From Mucilaginibacter galii (GTDB lineage Bacteria; Bacteroidota; Bacteroidia; Sphingobacteriales; Sphingobacteriaceae): DNA of 64,000 nucleotides. The stretch spans positions 1 through 64,000 of the forward strand of contig NZ_BMDO01000008.1 of the NCBI RefSeq assembly GCF_014635825.1, given 5' to 3'. The notes beneath the pieces are model-generated. The model did no database searches. It was given only the letters and a program-made list of their open reading frames with translations, and was not told where the DNA came from. The translations under genes were made by a program, and so were the position numbers. This document shows, piece after piece, positions 52,648-62,582 of this stretch; within the stretch, counting starts at the first letter, position 1; the number at the start of each line of letters is the position of its first letter.

Positions 52648-53143
52648 GAAGAGATGCGCTGGTTGAGGGAAAAGCCGGAGCGGGGGAAGGAAGTATTGGG
52701 TGGAAAGAAAGCTGTGCTGTCAGTCTGAACTTGTCGAAGACTTAGCAAGGCGTACAAGTCTTGGACAAGCTCGGACTAACAGCACATAAAAAATACTATC
52801 ACGTTGTTACATGGAACGAAGCAATGCCTGTGCCGACAAGTAGAGAAAAGAAAAGCCGGAGCGAAGAGAGTAAGACCGAAGGAAGAAAGAAGTTGAAAAC
52901 CTGATGCTATTGGCATATTACAGGAAAAGCATTAGCTTTAATACACCGTTTTCAAGCGGCATCAGAACTGTTGCGGGCAGCACAAAGCAAGTAACAGCAC
53001 AAATTTAAGTAGCAACAGAACGTAGCCGCAAGTTTTCTTTTTGGTGCTTTTTCTTTTGTATAAAAGAAAAAGTACATCCACAGGTAGTGGTGCAAGTACT
53101 TAACCAATCCTAACCGGGAACAGAACCAACGTTAAAGCAGAGA
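52648..53143. other. Repeat-rich intergenic gap before GH95
   Basis: It carries the palindromic repeat 52713-52786, an inverted TTTTTCTTTTGTATAAAAGAAAAAG stem near 53046 (trimmed arms CTTTT/AAAAG), and two similar AAAGCCGGAGCG stretches (about 52670 and 52853). No gene is supported. Confidence 0.65.
52713..52786. repeat. Long palindromic repeat TGTGCTGTCAGTC..GACTAACAGCACA
   Basis: Arms of about 30 nt pair with few mismatches (TGTGCTGTCAGTCTGA / TCGGACTAACAGCACA, CTTGTC / GACAAG, AAGACTT / AAGTCTT). It is the same family as 4798-4862. Confidence 0.88.
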
Positions 53144-56041
53144 ATGAAAAATCGATACACAAGACAATCAATTATAGCATACCTAACATGCTTAATAATA
53201 TTCACCTGCACCAACCTCTTTGCCCAAAACAAACTCTGGTACAACAAACCTTCCCAAAAATGGACAGACGCCTTACCCATTGGTAACGGTCGCATAGGGG
53301 GTATGATCTACGGCGGCATTGATACCGAACGACTGCAATTTAACGAACAAACCCTGTGGACCGGCGCACCCCGTGAATACCAGCGGGAGGGCGCCTATAA
53401 ATACCTTCAGCCCATCCGCCAGCTCATTTTTGACGGCAAACAAAAAGAAGCCGAAGCCCTGGCCGAAGCACACTTCATGGGTCGCAAAAGCAATGAAGAT
53501 ACCTACGAAACTCAAAAGGCCGCCTGGTATAAAACGGTGAGCAGCGTTAAAGCACCTGCGGCAGCTAATTTTAACGATGGAAAGTGGAAAAGCATAACAC
53601 TACCCACTGAAAAGGGCTGGGAAATTGTACCCGGCTTTGAAGGCATGGATGGTGCCGTTTGGTTTCGCACCACGTTTACCTTGCCTGCCAACTGGGCGGG
53701 TAAAAATGTGGTATTAAGCCTGGGCCGTATCCGCGACAGGGATTTTACCTTTGTGAATGGTCAGCAGGTTGGGGCTGTGGATGGACAAGACTACCGTCGA
53801 TACGCCGTACCCGCCAAACTGCTTCACACAGGCAAAAACCAAATAGCCATACAGGTTATCAATTACAATGATAAGGGTGGTTTAACCAGCAACCCGCATC
53901 AGTTGGCTGTTTACCCAGAAGGTTATGAACCGGTAGATATTAAAGGCGGGATTATAAGTAAAGACATAAATGATGTTGCCGTTAACTCAAATACTGGTGA
54001 AATTGTAAAAGTTGTAAAGCTAAATGGCGCTTGGAAATACTGGATTCAAAACGATAACCCACCACAATTCCCCCGGTACAATGCCGATTACCAGCCTTTT
54101 GCCGATCTGTACCTGCAGTTTGCCAAACAAGGTACAGTTAGCAATTACAGCCGCGATCTGGATATCAGCAACGCCACTGGTCATGTTAGCTATAGCGCTT
54201 CGGGTGTAAAATATACCCGCGAGTATTTAGCCAGTAACCCCGACCAGGTGATGGCCGTACACTTAACGGCTGATAAGCCGGGGAAGATAACTTTCAACGC
54301 TTCATTAAAAACCTTACATCAATCAGTCATTACTAAAAGAATTGATGCACACACTTTGGCTTTGTACTTTAATGTTCGCGGCGGAGCTTTGCGTGGAGTG
54401 AGTTATCTGTATGCAGATGCAAAGAGGGGCAAACTAACGGTAACCAATCAGGGCATCAGCATTACCGGTGCCGATGTAGCTACGCTTTATTTGACCGCGG
54501 CTACCAACTTTAAAACTTATAAAGATGTATCGGGCAACCCGGAGGCATTGTGTCAAAAGGCTATAAAAGGCATCCGAACTAAAACTTATGCGGCTGTAAG
54601 ATCGGCGCACATAGCCGATTACCAAAAGTATTACAACAAGTTTGCCATCAATTTGGGGAAAGGTAAAAATGCTGAGTTACCTACGGATGAGCGCATCTTG
54701 AAATTTAATAATACTGATGACCCATCGCTCGTAAGCCTGTTTATGCAATACAGCCGCTACCTGCTAATTTCCACATCGAGGCCGGGCAGCGGTGCAGCAA
54801 ATTTACAGGGCCTGTGGAACGATTCACTTACTCCGCCATGGGGCAGTAAATTCACCACCAACATTAATTTGGAGATGAATTACTGGCCGGCCGAAATGCT
54901 CAATCTGTCAACTTGCACGCAGCCGCTGTTCAACATGGTAGAAGATTTGGTACAAACCGGAAAGCAAACCGCCAAAGCACATTACAACATGCCTGGCTGG
55001 GTGCTGCACCACAATACCGATCTCTGGCGTGGCACTGCGCCGGTTAACGCCGCTGATCATGGCATTTGGGTAACCGGCGCTGCGTGGCTGAGCGAAAGTT
55101 TGTGGGAACATTACCAGTTTACGCAGGATAAAGCTTTTTTACAAGCGCGTGCTTACCCAACAATGAAAAGTGCCGCTGAATTTTTCGTCAACTTTTTGGT
55201 GAAAGATCCTAAAACCGGCTACCTCATTAGCGCGCCTTCTAATTCGCCCGAGCATGGCGGCTTGGTGGCCGGGCCAACCATGGATCATCAGATTATTCGT
55301 GAGCTGTTTAAAAATACCGTGGCAGCCGCCCAAATTTTAGGAACTGATGCCGACTTCAGCAAGATATTACAGGAAAAATATAGCCAGATAGCACCTAACA
55401 CCATTGGCAAATATGGCCAGCTACAGGAGTGGACGGTTGATAAAGACGATACCACGGACAAACACCGCCACGTATCGCACATGTGGGGTGTACATCCGGG
55501 CACCGATATTACCCCGGCTGATACCGAATTAATGAAAGCAGCCAAAAAATCGATGTACTATCGTGGCGACGAAGGCACAGGCTGGAGTTTGGCTTGGAAA
55601 ATTAACATCTGGGCACGTATGCGCGATGGAAACCATGCTTATAAAATGCTCACCATGCTGCTTTCACCTGCCGATGCGGTGCCTAACCACGAAAAGGGTG
55701 GTATCTACCATAACATGTTTGACGCTCACCCGCCGTTCCAGATCGACGGTAACTTTGGCGGCGCGGCCGGCATTGGCGAAATGCTGCTGCAAAGTCAATT
55801 TGGGAGTTTAGAATTACTGCCCGCCCTGCCTTCGGCGTTACCTACTGGAGAGGTGAAAGGCATCCGGGCACGCGGTGGTTTTGTGCTAAACATGAGCTGG
55901 AAAAATGGTGCCTTGCAACAGGTAGAAATTACCTCAGATGCAGGTAAGCCTTGTACTGTAAAGTACCAGGGAAAAGAGATAAAGTTCGATACACAAAAGG
56001 GCGGCACTTACAAGCTCAATAGCGAACTAAAGAAGATATAA
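53144..56041 (+). CDS. GH95-family glycoside hydrolase (alpha-L-fucosidase/galactosidase type) with inserted domain
   Basis: The protein has 965 residues with a signal peptide (AYLTCLIIFTCTNLFA). WTDALPIGNGRIGGMIYGG and RLQFNEQTLWTGAP are the GH95 N-terminal signature. Residues about 125-265 form an inserted jelly-roll, resembling the beta-sandwich of sialate O-acetylesterases (AVWFRTTFTLPANWAGKNVV), before the domain resumes at FADLYLQFA. The (alpha/alpha)6 catalytic part holds LQGLWNDSLTPPWGSKFT, NINLEMNYWPAEM and GTGWSLAWKINIWARM. Expected products are fucose or related sugars from pectin or xyloglucan side chains, exported to the periplasm. Confidence 0.92.
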   Translation: MKNRYTRQSIIAYLTCLIIFTCTNLFAQNKLWYNKPSQKWTDALPIGNGRIGGMIYGGIDTERLQFNEQTLWTGAPREYQREGAYKYLQPIRQLIFDGKQKEAEALAEAHFMGRKSNEDTYETQKAAWYKTVSSVKAPAAANFNDGKWKSITLPTEKGWEIVPGFEGMDGAVWFRTTFTLPANWAGKNVVLSLGRIRDRDFTFVNGQQVGAVDGQDYRRYAVPAKLLHTGKNQIAIQVINYNDKGGLTSNPHQLAVYPEGYEPVDIKGGIISKDINDVAVNSNTGEIVKVVKLNGAWKYWIQNDNPPQFPRYNADYQPFADLYLQFAKQGTVSNYSRDLDISNATGHVSYSASGVKYTREYLASNPDQVMAVHLTADKPGKITFNASLKTLHQSVITKRIDAHTLALYFNVRGGALRGVSYLYADAKRGKLTVTNQGISITGADVATLYLTAATNFKTYKDVSGNPEALCQKAIKGIRTKTYAAVRSAHIADYQKYYNKFAINLGKGKNAELPTDERILKFNNTDDPSLVSLFMQYSRYLLISTSRPGSGAANLQGLWNDSLTPPWGSKFTTNINLEMNYWPAEMLNLSTCTQPLFNMVEDLVQTGKQTAKAHYNMPGWVLHHNTDLWRGTAPVNAADHGIWVTGAAWLSESLWEHYQFTQDKAFLQARAYPTMKSAAEFFVNFLVKDPKTGYLISAPSNSPEHGGLVAGPTMDHQIIRELFKNTVAAAQILGTDADFSKILQEKYSQIAPNTIGKYGQLQEWTVDKDDTTDKHRHVSHMWGVHPGTDITPADTELMKAAKKSMYYRGDEGTGWSLAWKINIWARMRDGNHAYKMLTMLLSPADAVPNHEKGGIYHNMFDAHPPFQIDGNFGGAAGIGEMLLQSQFGSLELLPALPSALPTGEVKGIRARGGFVLNMSWKNGALQQVEITSDAGKPCTVKYQGKEIKFDTQKGGTYKLNSELKKI

Positions 56042-56049
56042 GATAAAGA

Positions 56050-59000
56050 ATGGTTTTTTCTAAAAGCAGCAAGATTAGCACTAACTTAAGTTTCCCAGCT
56101 GGAGAGGGGGTAGCAGGGTCCGTGTATTTTGCACAGGCCGGGGTTAGGGGTTTGTTCCTACTGATGCTGCTTTTTGCCTTTTCTATCACCAAGTTAGCTG
56201 CACAAACCACCACAAGGCATGAAGTTTTGCTCAACAGCGGCTGGCAAATCGTTGCCGATGATAATAATTCGCAAGCTTATAACGGTTTCGAGCAATCAAA
56301 TTATCCAACCAAAAACTGGAAATCTGTTACGGTACCTCATAACTGGGATCAATACGAAGGCTATCGCCGTTTAAAGCATGGTAACCGTCATGGTTATGCC
56401 TGGTACCGCAAAAATTTTACGGCAAGGCAATTAAAGGCTGGGCAGCGTTACTTTTTATGGTTTGAAGGGGTAAGCTCTTATGCCACTGTTTGGCTTAATG
56501 GTAAACAAGTGGGCAAACATGCTGGCGGGCGTACTTCGTTTACTTTAGACGTTACCGATGCCATTAAATTGAACCAGCCTAACTTGTTAGCCGTAAGGGC
56601 CGACCATCCGGCTAGTATTCAAAACCTGCCCTGGGTATGCGGCGGTTGCTCTGATGAAGTTGGCTTTTCAGAGGGCTCACAGCCTATGGGTATTTTCCGG
56701 CCTGTGCACCTCATTGCCACTAACCCGGTACGGATTCAGCCGTTCGGCGTATACATCTGGAATGATAGTACGGTAACCGAGAAATCGGCCACGTTAAACC
56801 TCGAAACGGAGGTGAAAAATTATAGTACAACAACAAGCCAGGTAACGGTGGTCAGCAAACTGACTGATGCACAGGGAAATACAGTATCTGCAGTGAAAGG
56901 GCAGGTTACTTTACAAGCAGGTGCACAAATCACTGTAAAACAACAATTTGCAAAGCTTAAAAACGCGCAGCTATGGTCGCCGTCAAAGCCTTACCTGTAC
57001 ACCTTACATACGCAAATCATCCAAAATGGTAAACTCACAGACGAGGTAGTTACACCTTACGGCATCCGCTGGATCAAGTGGGGGATGGGTATTAATGGTG
57101 ACGGCCGGTTTTATGTAAATGGTAAGCCGGTTTTTATTAACGGTATGGGCGAGTACGAGCACCTTATGGGTAAAAGTCATGCCTTTAGCAGCGAGGAAAT
57201 TAAGGCACGGGTTATGCAATTGCGTGCCGCCGGTTTCAATGCGTTTCGCGATGCGCATCAACCTCATAACCTCGAATATCAGCAGTACTGGGATAAATTG
57301 GGCCTGTTATGGTGGCCGCAATTTTCGGCGCATATATGGTATGATACGCCAGAGTTTAAGGCAAATTATAAGGCTTTATTGGTCGACTGGATCAAAGAGC
57401 GAAGAAATAGTCCCTCGGTTACGCTTTGGGGATTGGAGAACGAAAGCAAGCTGCCCGAAGCCTTTGCCCGCGAGTGTACCGAACTCATCCGAAGCCTTGA
57501 TCATACCGCTTCATCGCAACGCAAAGTAACCACTTGTAACGGGGGTAAGGGTACCGATTGGGATGTACCCCAAAATTGGACCGGTACCTATGGCGGTAAC
57601 CCGCTAACTTATGGCGAAGACCTGAAGAAACAAATATTGGTAGGAGAATACGGTGCCTGGCGCAGCCTCGAATTGCATACCGAAGGTCCGTTTCAGGCCA
57701 ACGGACCAGTAAGCGAAGATCGCATGGCGCAACTTATGGAAACTAAAGTGCGCCTGGCCGATTCGGTTAAAGACCAGGTAGCCGGGCAATACCACTGGCT
57801 GCTCTACTCGCACGAAAACCCCGGCCGCATACAAGGTGGTGAAGGTTTACGGGAGTTGGACAGGGTAGGTCCCATTAATTACAAAGGCTTATTCACCCCC
57901 TGGGGACAACCGCTGGATGTGTATTACATGTTCAGGTCTAATTACGCACCCAAGGAAACCGACCCTATGGTTTACATCGTGTCGCACACCTGGCCCAACC
58001 GCTGGCTGAAACCTGGTAAGAAGGATAGCATCACGGTTTATTCTAACTGTGATGAAGTGGAGCTGTTTAACGGAGAGCGAACCGTTTCGTTGGGTAAGCA
58101 TAAGCGCCGGGGCGGTATAGGTACCCACTTTCAATGGGATGGCGTCAACATCCAATACAATCAGTTATATGCAGTTGGCTATGTAAACGGCAAAGCAGTA
58201 GTGCATGATGAAGTTATGCTAAACCATTTGAGATCGGTCGCGGGGAAGGACGTCGCGAGGAATAATGTTGCGAAGAGCGACGTTGTAAACCCCGTACCCC
58301 GCACCTCGCACTCCGCAACCAAAACCCCTGCACCTCACTACCTTTACCGCATTAATTGCGGCGGCCCGGATTATAAAGATCACAACGGCAACTTTTGGTT
58401 AGCCGACAGGCATTTATTCGATGCTAAAATATGGGGTTCTAAATCCTGGACGGATGATTTTAAAGGGATGCCGGCATTTTTCGCAAGTCAGCAACGTACA
58501 TTTGATGAAATAAAGGGAACCGCCGACGCTGCGCTGTTCCAAACTTTCCGCTATGGAATGGATAAACTGAAGTATGAGTTCCCCGTTCCCGACGGGCAAT
58601 ATCAAATAGAACTGTATTTTACCGAACCATGGTACGGTATAGGTGGTGGCAATTGCGAAGGCTGGCGCTTGTTTGATGTTGCGGTGAATGGCAAAACGGT
58701 TATTAAAAATTTAGACATTTGGAAAGAGGCAGGTACAAACACTGCTTATAAAAGAACGGCGACTGCACAGGTTACTGGCGGCAAATTGGTGATTTCATTT
58801 CCTAACGTTGCGGCAGGGGAGGCTATCATTTCGGCCATTGCTATCAGCACAACCAATCCAAAAGCAGTTGCTGCACGGGCATCAAAAGACATCATTCAAA
58901 ACTTACAGGCACCACAGGGATGGTCGGCCAAAACCTGGCTGGACCTTGGCGATGAGGCGTACGCCAATGCTGCGGACAAAATAATCAGCCAGTTACCATC

Positions 59001-59691
59001 GCCCTTATTTGGTGCTGAATGGATCCAAACCGCACCTGCAACAGCACCAGCACAGTTTACATCTGGCGATAATGGCAGTTTATATGTTGGTATGGATGCA
59101 ACCGCCGATAAACGTCCGCAATGGTTAAAAGATTATGAAGTGACCGGCTTAACGTTGCATATTAACGATCAGGCTTTACCGCTTTATCGTAAGTTATTCA
59201 AAAAAGACGAAAAAGTGATTTTGGGTGAGAACGTAGGCAACATGATGTACACCGTAGCGGTGCTGCCTGCCGTAACTTTAGAACCCGCCACCGACTTGCG
59301 CAAAACCATAACTTACCGTGCCGATAACGCCGAAATAAAAGGCAGCGGTGCGGTAGCCGATACATTGAGCGATCGTAAGGTGATTCGTTTTACGCAGCCA
59401 TCGGGCAGTAGTGTGGCCCTGGCTATTACACCGGGCGTGGCCAATCTGTATGCTTTACGTATCAAATATTACAACTTTACCGGTAAACCATTAACTGCTA
59501 AAATGCAATTGGTAGCGGCCGATGGTACGGTAATGAAAGAAGAGGCATTAACCTTTAAAACGGTGGTCAAAGGTAAATCGGGCACCTTGGCCACCACAAC
59601 AGGTACCAGTATAAACGCCGGTAATTATAAAGTAGTAATCACTGCTTTGGATGCGCAGGACCTAAATATTTCGGGCATCGAAATGCAATAA
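56050..59691 (+). CDS. GH2-family beta-galactosidase-like enzyme with malectin domain
   Basis: The protein has 1213 residues. After a long N-terminus with a hydrophobic signal (LFLLMLLFAFSITKLAA), the order is sugar-binding jelly roll (NSGWQIVADD; PHNWDQYEGY), Ig-like domain, and TIM barrel with acid/base Glu in LWGLENESKLP and likely nucleophile Glu in ILVGEYGAWRS. A linker about residues 735-760 is repeat-like. Then comes a malectin domain (YRINCGGPDYKDHNG ... IELYFTEPWYG) and C-terminal beta domains. The start 8 bp after the GH95 stop suggests coupling. An alternative start at 56164 would shorten the signal too much. Confidence 0.9.
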   Translation: MVFSKSSKISTNLSFPAGEGVAGSVYFAQAGVRGLFLLMLLFAFSITKLAAQTTTRHEVLLNSGWQIVADDNNSQAYNGFEQSNYPTKNWKSVTVPHNWDQYEGYRRLKHGNRHGYAWYRKNFTARQLKAGQRYFLWFEGVSSYATVWLNGKQVGKHAGGRTSFTLDVTDAIKLNQPNLLAVRADHPASIQNLPWVCGGCSDEVGFSEGSQPMGIFRPVHLIATNPVRIQPFGVYIWNDSTVTEKSATLNLETEVKNYSTTTSQVTVVSKLTDAQGNTVSAVKGQVTLQAGAQITVKQQFAKLKNAQLWSPSKPYLYTLHTQIIQNGKLTDEVVTPYGIRWIKWGMGINGDGRFYVNGKPVFINGMGEYEHLMGKSHAFSSEEIKARVMQLRAAGFNAFRDAHQPHNLEYQQYWDKLGLLWWPQFSAHIWYDTPEFKANYKALLVDWIKERRNSPSVTLWGLENESKLPEAFARECTELIRSLDHTASSQRKVTTCNGGKGTDWDVPQNWTGTYGGNPLTYGEDLKKQILVGEYGAWRSLELHTEGPFQANGPVSEDRMAQLMETKVRLADSVKDQVAGQYHWLLYSHENPGRIQGGEGLRELDRVGPINYKGLFTPWGQPLDVYYMFRSNYAPKETDPMVYIVSHTWPNRWLKPGKKDSITVYSNCDEVELFNGERTVSLGKHKRRGGIGTHFQWDGVNIQYNQLYAVGYVNGKAVVHDEVMLNHLRSVAGKDVARNNVAKSDVVNPVPRTSHSATKTPAPHYLYRINCGGPDYKDHNGNFWLADRHLFDAKIWGSKSWTDDFKGMPAFFASQQRTFDEIKGTADAALFQTFRYGMDKLKYEFPVPDGQYQIELYFTEPWYGIGGGNCEGWRLFDVAVNGKTVIKNLDIWKEAGTNTAYKRTATAQVTGGKLVISFPNVAAGEAIISAIAISTTNPKAVAARASKDIIQNLQAPQGWSAKTWLDLGDEAYANAADKIISQLPSPLFGAEWIQTAPATAPAQFTSGDNGSLYVGMDATADKRPQWLKDYEVTGLTLHINDQALPLYRKLFKKDEKVILGENVGNMMYTVAVLPAVTLEPATDLRKTITYRADNAEIKGSGAVADTLSDRKVIRFTQPSGSSVALAITPGVANLYALRIKYYNFTGKPLTAKMQLVAADGTVMKEEALTFKTVVKGKSGTLATTTGTSINAGNYKVVITALDAQDLNISGIEMQ

Positions 59692-59709
59692 TCATTAAGG
59701 AATTATATC

Positions 59710-62511
59710 ATGAAAATATTTTGCTTTTTATGTTTGCTTATACCCATCCATGTTTTAGCACAGGGGCTTGGCGTTAGCAATTTGCAATGCGAGTACAAGG
59801 CCAATGCACAGGGTGTTGACGTAGCTGCACCCAAATTAAGCTGGCAACTGCAAAGCAGTGGTTACAATATTATGCAAACGGCTTACAGGGTTTTAGTGGC
59901 CGATAGTCGGGACGCATTAAGTAAAAACCAGGGCAACCTGTGGGATTCAAAAAAAATTAATTCATCTGCCTCTATACAGGTATTGTACCAGGGCAAGCCG
60001 CTGCAAGCTGCAAAAACTTATTACTGGAAGGTAATAGTGTGGGACAATCAGCAACACACCTCGGGCTGGAGTAAGCCTGCGCAATGGCAAATGGGCCTGT
60101 TAACCAAAGCTGATTGGAAAGGTGCGCAATGGATAGCCTACGACAGGCTGGAGGACAGTGCGCGTATTGCACCACACATCCATTTACGCGGCCCAAAAAC
60201 CCTGGCTCCGGCCAATGATGTACTTCCGCTGCTGCGCAAAACGTTTACGATAAGCAAATCGGTAAAAAAGGCCACTATGTACATTTGTGGTTTGGGCCAT
60301 TTTGAGTTGAGCATTAACGGTGTTAAAACCGGCGATCACTTTTTAGACCCTGGCTGGACCGATTATGACGACCAGGCTTTGTACGTGCCTTTTGATGTAA
60401 CCAGCCATTTAAAACAAGGTAGCAATGCCATAGGAGTAATGCTGGGCAACGGTTTCTATTATATTCCGCGCGATAAACGATACCGTAAAATGACAGGCGC
60501 CTATGGCTATCCTAAAATGATTTGTCGCTTAGTTACAGAGTATACCGATGGTACCACAGAGAGCGTAATAAGCGATCAAAGCTGGAAAACCACGGCCGGG
60601 CCAACTACCTACAGCAGCATATACGGTGGTGAAGATTATAATGCCAATCTGGAGCAACCCGGCTGGAACAAGCCCGGCTTTAATGATGCCGGTTGGAAGA
60701 AAGTGTTGATCGTTATCGGGTCGCCCCGGCTTGATGCACAAATAGCCGAGCCTTTGAAAGTATTTGAGCAGTTTGCTCCAAAAAGCGTAAAAACGCTTGG
60801 CGCAGGTGTAACCGGCCAATATAGTAAACCTAAAGACAGCACTCAGAAGCAGCAGCAAGTGAAGAACAGGGTGCTGTATGATTTTGGTCAGAATTTATCG
60901 GGCATTGTACAAATCACCGTAAAGGGGCATAAAGGCGACACGGTTCGTATTTACCCGGCCGAACTATTGGCCAACGAAGGCACCATCAATCAAAAAGGTT
61001 CGGGCGGTCCGCATTATTATGACTACGTGCTCAAAGGCGGCGGAGCCGAAACGTGGCAACCGCGCTTTACCTACTACGGTTTCAGGTATGCGCAGGTAGA
61101 AAATGCAGTGGCACAAAACGAAAGTAATCCTCGAAATTTGCCTGTAATTACGGCTATCAAAAGCCTGCACACACACAACGCGGCACCCCAAATTGGTAGT
61201 TTCAGTTGCTCTAACGAACTATTTAACAAAACTTATACGCTAATTGACTGGGCCATGCGCAGCAATATGGCCAGTGTGTTTACCGATTGTCCGCACCGCG
61301 AAAAACTGGGCTGGCTCGAAGAAGCGCATTTGGTTGGCAGTTCTATCCGTTACGCTTACGATATTGCCAACCTGAGTCGTAAGTGCATTAACGATATGCG
61401 TTATTCGCAAACCCCCGAAGGACTGGTGCCTGAAATTGCACCCGAATTTACCAATTTCGGCGGCATCTTTCGCGATTCGCCCGAGTGGGGAAGTAACGCT
61501 GTGATCTTGCCATGGTACGTTTACCAGTGGTATGGCGATAAAAAAGTATTGGCCGATAGTTACCCCGTGATGCAAAAGTACCTCGATTATTTAGCAAGCA
61601 AGGCAGATAACCATATTCTTACCCAGGGTTTGGGCGATTGGTATGACATTGGCCCTGCGGATCCGGGATTATCGCAGAACACCACTAAGGGAGTTACGGC
61701 AACGGCTATCTATCACTACAACTTACAGATCATGAGCAAAATAGCGCGCCTGTTAGGGAAAAATGCTGATGCCGCGGGTTTTGATAAACTTGCTGCTGCG
61801 GTAAAAAAATCTTTCAATGCCACGTTCTACAATGCTCAAACGCACCAATATGCTACTGGCAGCCAAACATCCAACGCTATGGCCGTGTACTGTGGTTTGG
61901 TAGATGCCCGCGACAAAGATGCGGTGATCGCCAATATTGTGAAAGATATACGCAACCGCAACAACAGCTTAACCGCTGGTGATATTGGCTACCGCTACCT
62001 GCTCAGGGTGCTCGACGATGCCGGCCGCTCAGATGTAATATTCGATATGAACTTCCGTGATGATGTGCCTGGCTATGGTTACCAACTGGCCAAAGGTGCC
62101 ACCGCGTTAACAGAATCGTGGCAGGCGCTGGCGGGTGTATCTAACAACCACTTTATGTTAGGTCACATTACCGAGTGGTTTTATAGCGGGTTGGCAGGCA
62201 TACGCCCGTCAGGTGATGCAGTTGCCTTTAAACAAATTGAGATCCGCCCAGAGCCGGTAGGTAATGTAACATCGGCACAAGCCACTAACTTGTCGCCTTA
62301 TGGTACCATCAGCACCAGGTGGGAGAAGAAGAGTAAGGCGTTTAAACTGGATGTAGAGATTCCGGCTAATACCAGTGCTCTGGTTTATTTACCGGTGGCG
62401 AAGAACGCCAAACTAAAATTAAACGGCAAACCGGTTTCCTCACACAGCTATGCCAATGGCAAGGCCTTGGTCAAAATAGGTTCAGGCATCTATCATTTTA
62501 TAGCTAATTAA
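59710..62511 (+). CDS. GH78 alpha-L-rhamnosidase
   Basis: The protein has 933 residues with a signal peptide (IFCFLCLLIPIHVLA). Beta-sandwich domains come first (VSNLQCEYKANAQGVDVAAP; SWQLQS), then the rhamnosidase N-terminal domain (ATMYICGLGHFELSINGVK) and the (alpha/alpha)6 catalytic domain. FTDCPHREKLGWLEEAHL carries the conserved acidic residues, and the GDWYDIGPADPG stretch follows. It removes terminal alpha-L-rhamnose from rhamnogalacturonan side chains. It follows the GH2 gene by 18 bp and so shares its transcript. Confidence 0.96.
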   Translation: MKIFCFLCLLIPIHVLAQGLGVSNLQCEYKANAQGVDVAAPKLSWQLQSSGYNIMQTAYRVLVADSRDALSKNQGNLWDSKKINSSASIQVLYQGKPLQAAKTYYWKVIVWDNQQHTSGWSKPAQWQMGLLTKADWKGAQWIAYDRLEDSARIAPHIHLRGPKTLAPANDVLPLLRKTFTISKSVKKATMYICGLGHFELSINGVKTGDHFLDPGWTDYDDQALYVPFDVTSHLKQGSNAIGVMLGNGFYYIPRDKRYRKMTGAYGYPKMICRLVTEYTDGTTESVISDQSWKTTAGPTTYSSIYGGEDYNANLEQPGWNKPGFNDAGWKKVLIVIGSPRLDAQIAEPLKVFEQFAPKSVKTLGAGVTGQYSKPKDSTQKQQQVKNRVLYDFGQNLSGIVQITVKGHKGDTVRIYPAELLANEGTINQKGSGGPHYYDYVLKGGGAETWQPRFTYYGFRYAQVENAVAQNESNPRNLPVITAIKSLHTHNAAPQIGSFSCSNELFNKTYTLIDWAMRSNMASVFTDCPHREKLGWLEEAHLVGSSIRYAYDIANLSRKCINDMRYSQTPEGLVPEIAPEFTNFGGIFRDSPEWGSNAVILPWYVYQWYGDKKVLADSYPVMQKYLDYLASKADNHILTQGLGDWYDIGPADPGLSQNTTKGVTATAIYHYNLQIMSKIARLLGKNADAAGFDKLAAAVKKSFNATFYNAQTHQYATGSQTSNAMAVYCGLVDARDKDAVIANIVKDIRNRNNSLTAGDIGYRYLLRVLDDAGRSDVIFDMNFRDDVPGYGYQLAKGATALTESWQALAGVSNNHFMLGHITEWFYSGLAGIRPSGDAVAFKQIEIRPEPVGNVTSAQATNLSPYGTISTRWEKKSKAFKLDVEIPANTSALVYLPVAKNAKLKLNGKPVSSHSYANGKALVKIGSGIYHFIAN

Positions 62512-62582
62512 AAGTGTCGGCATATGCAGGAAAGGGAGACAGCCGTACCTCAATAACGATGATTGAAATTACATGAAGAAAT

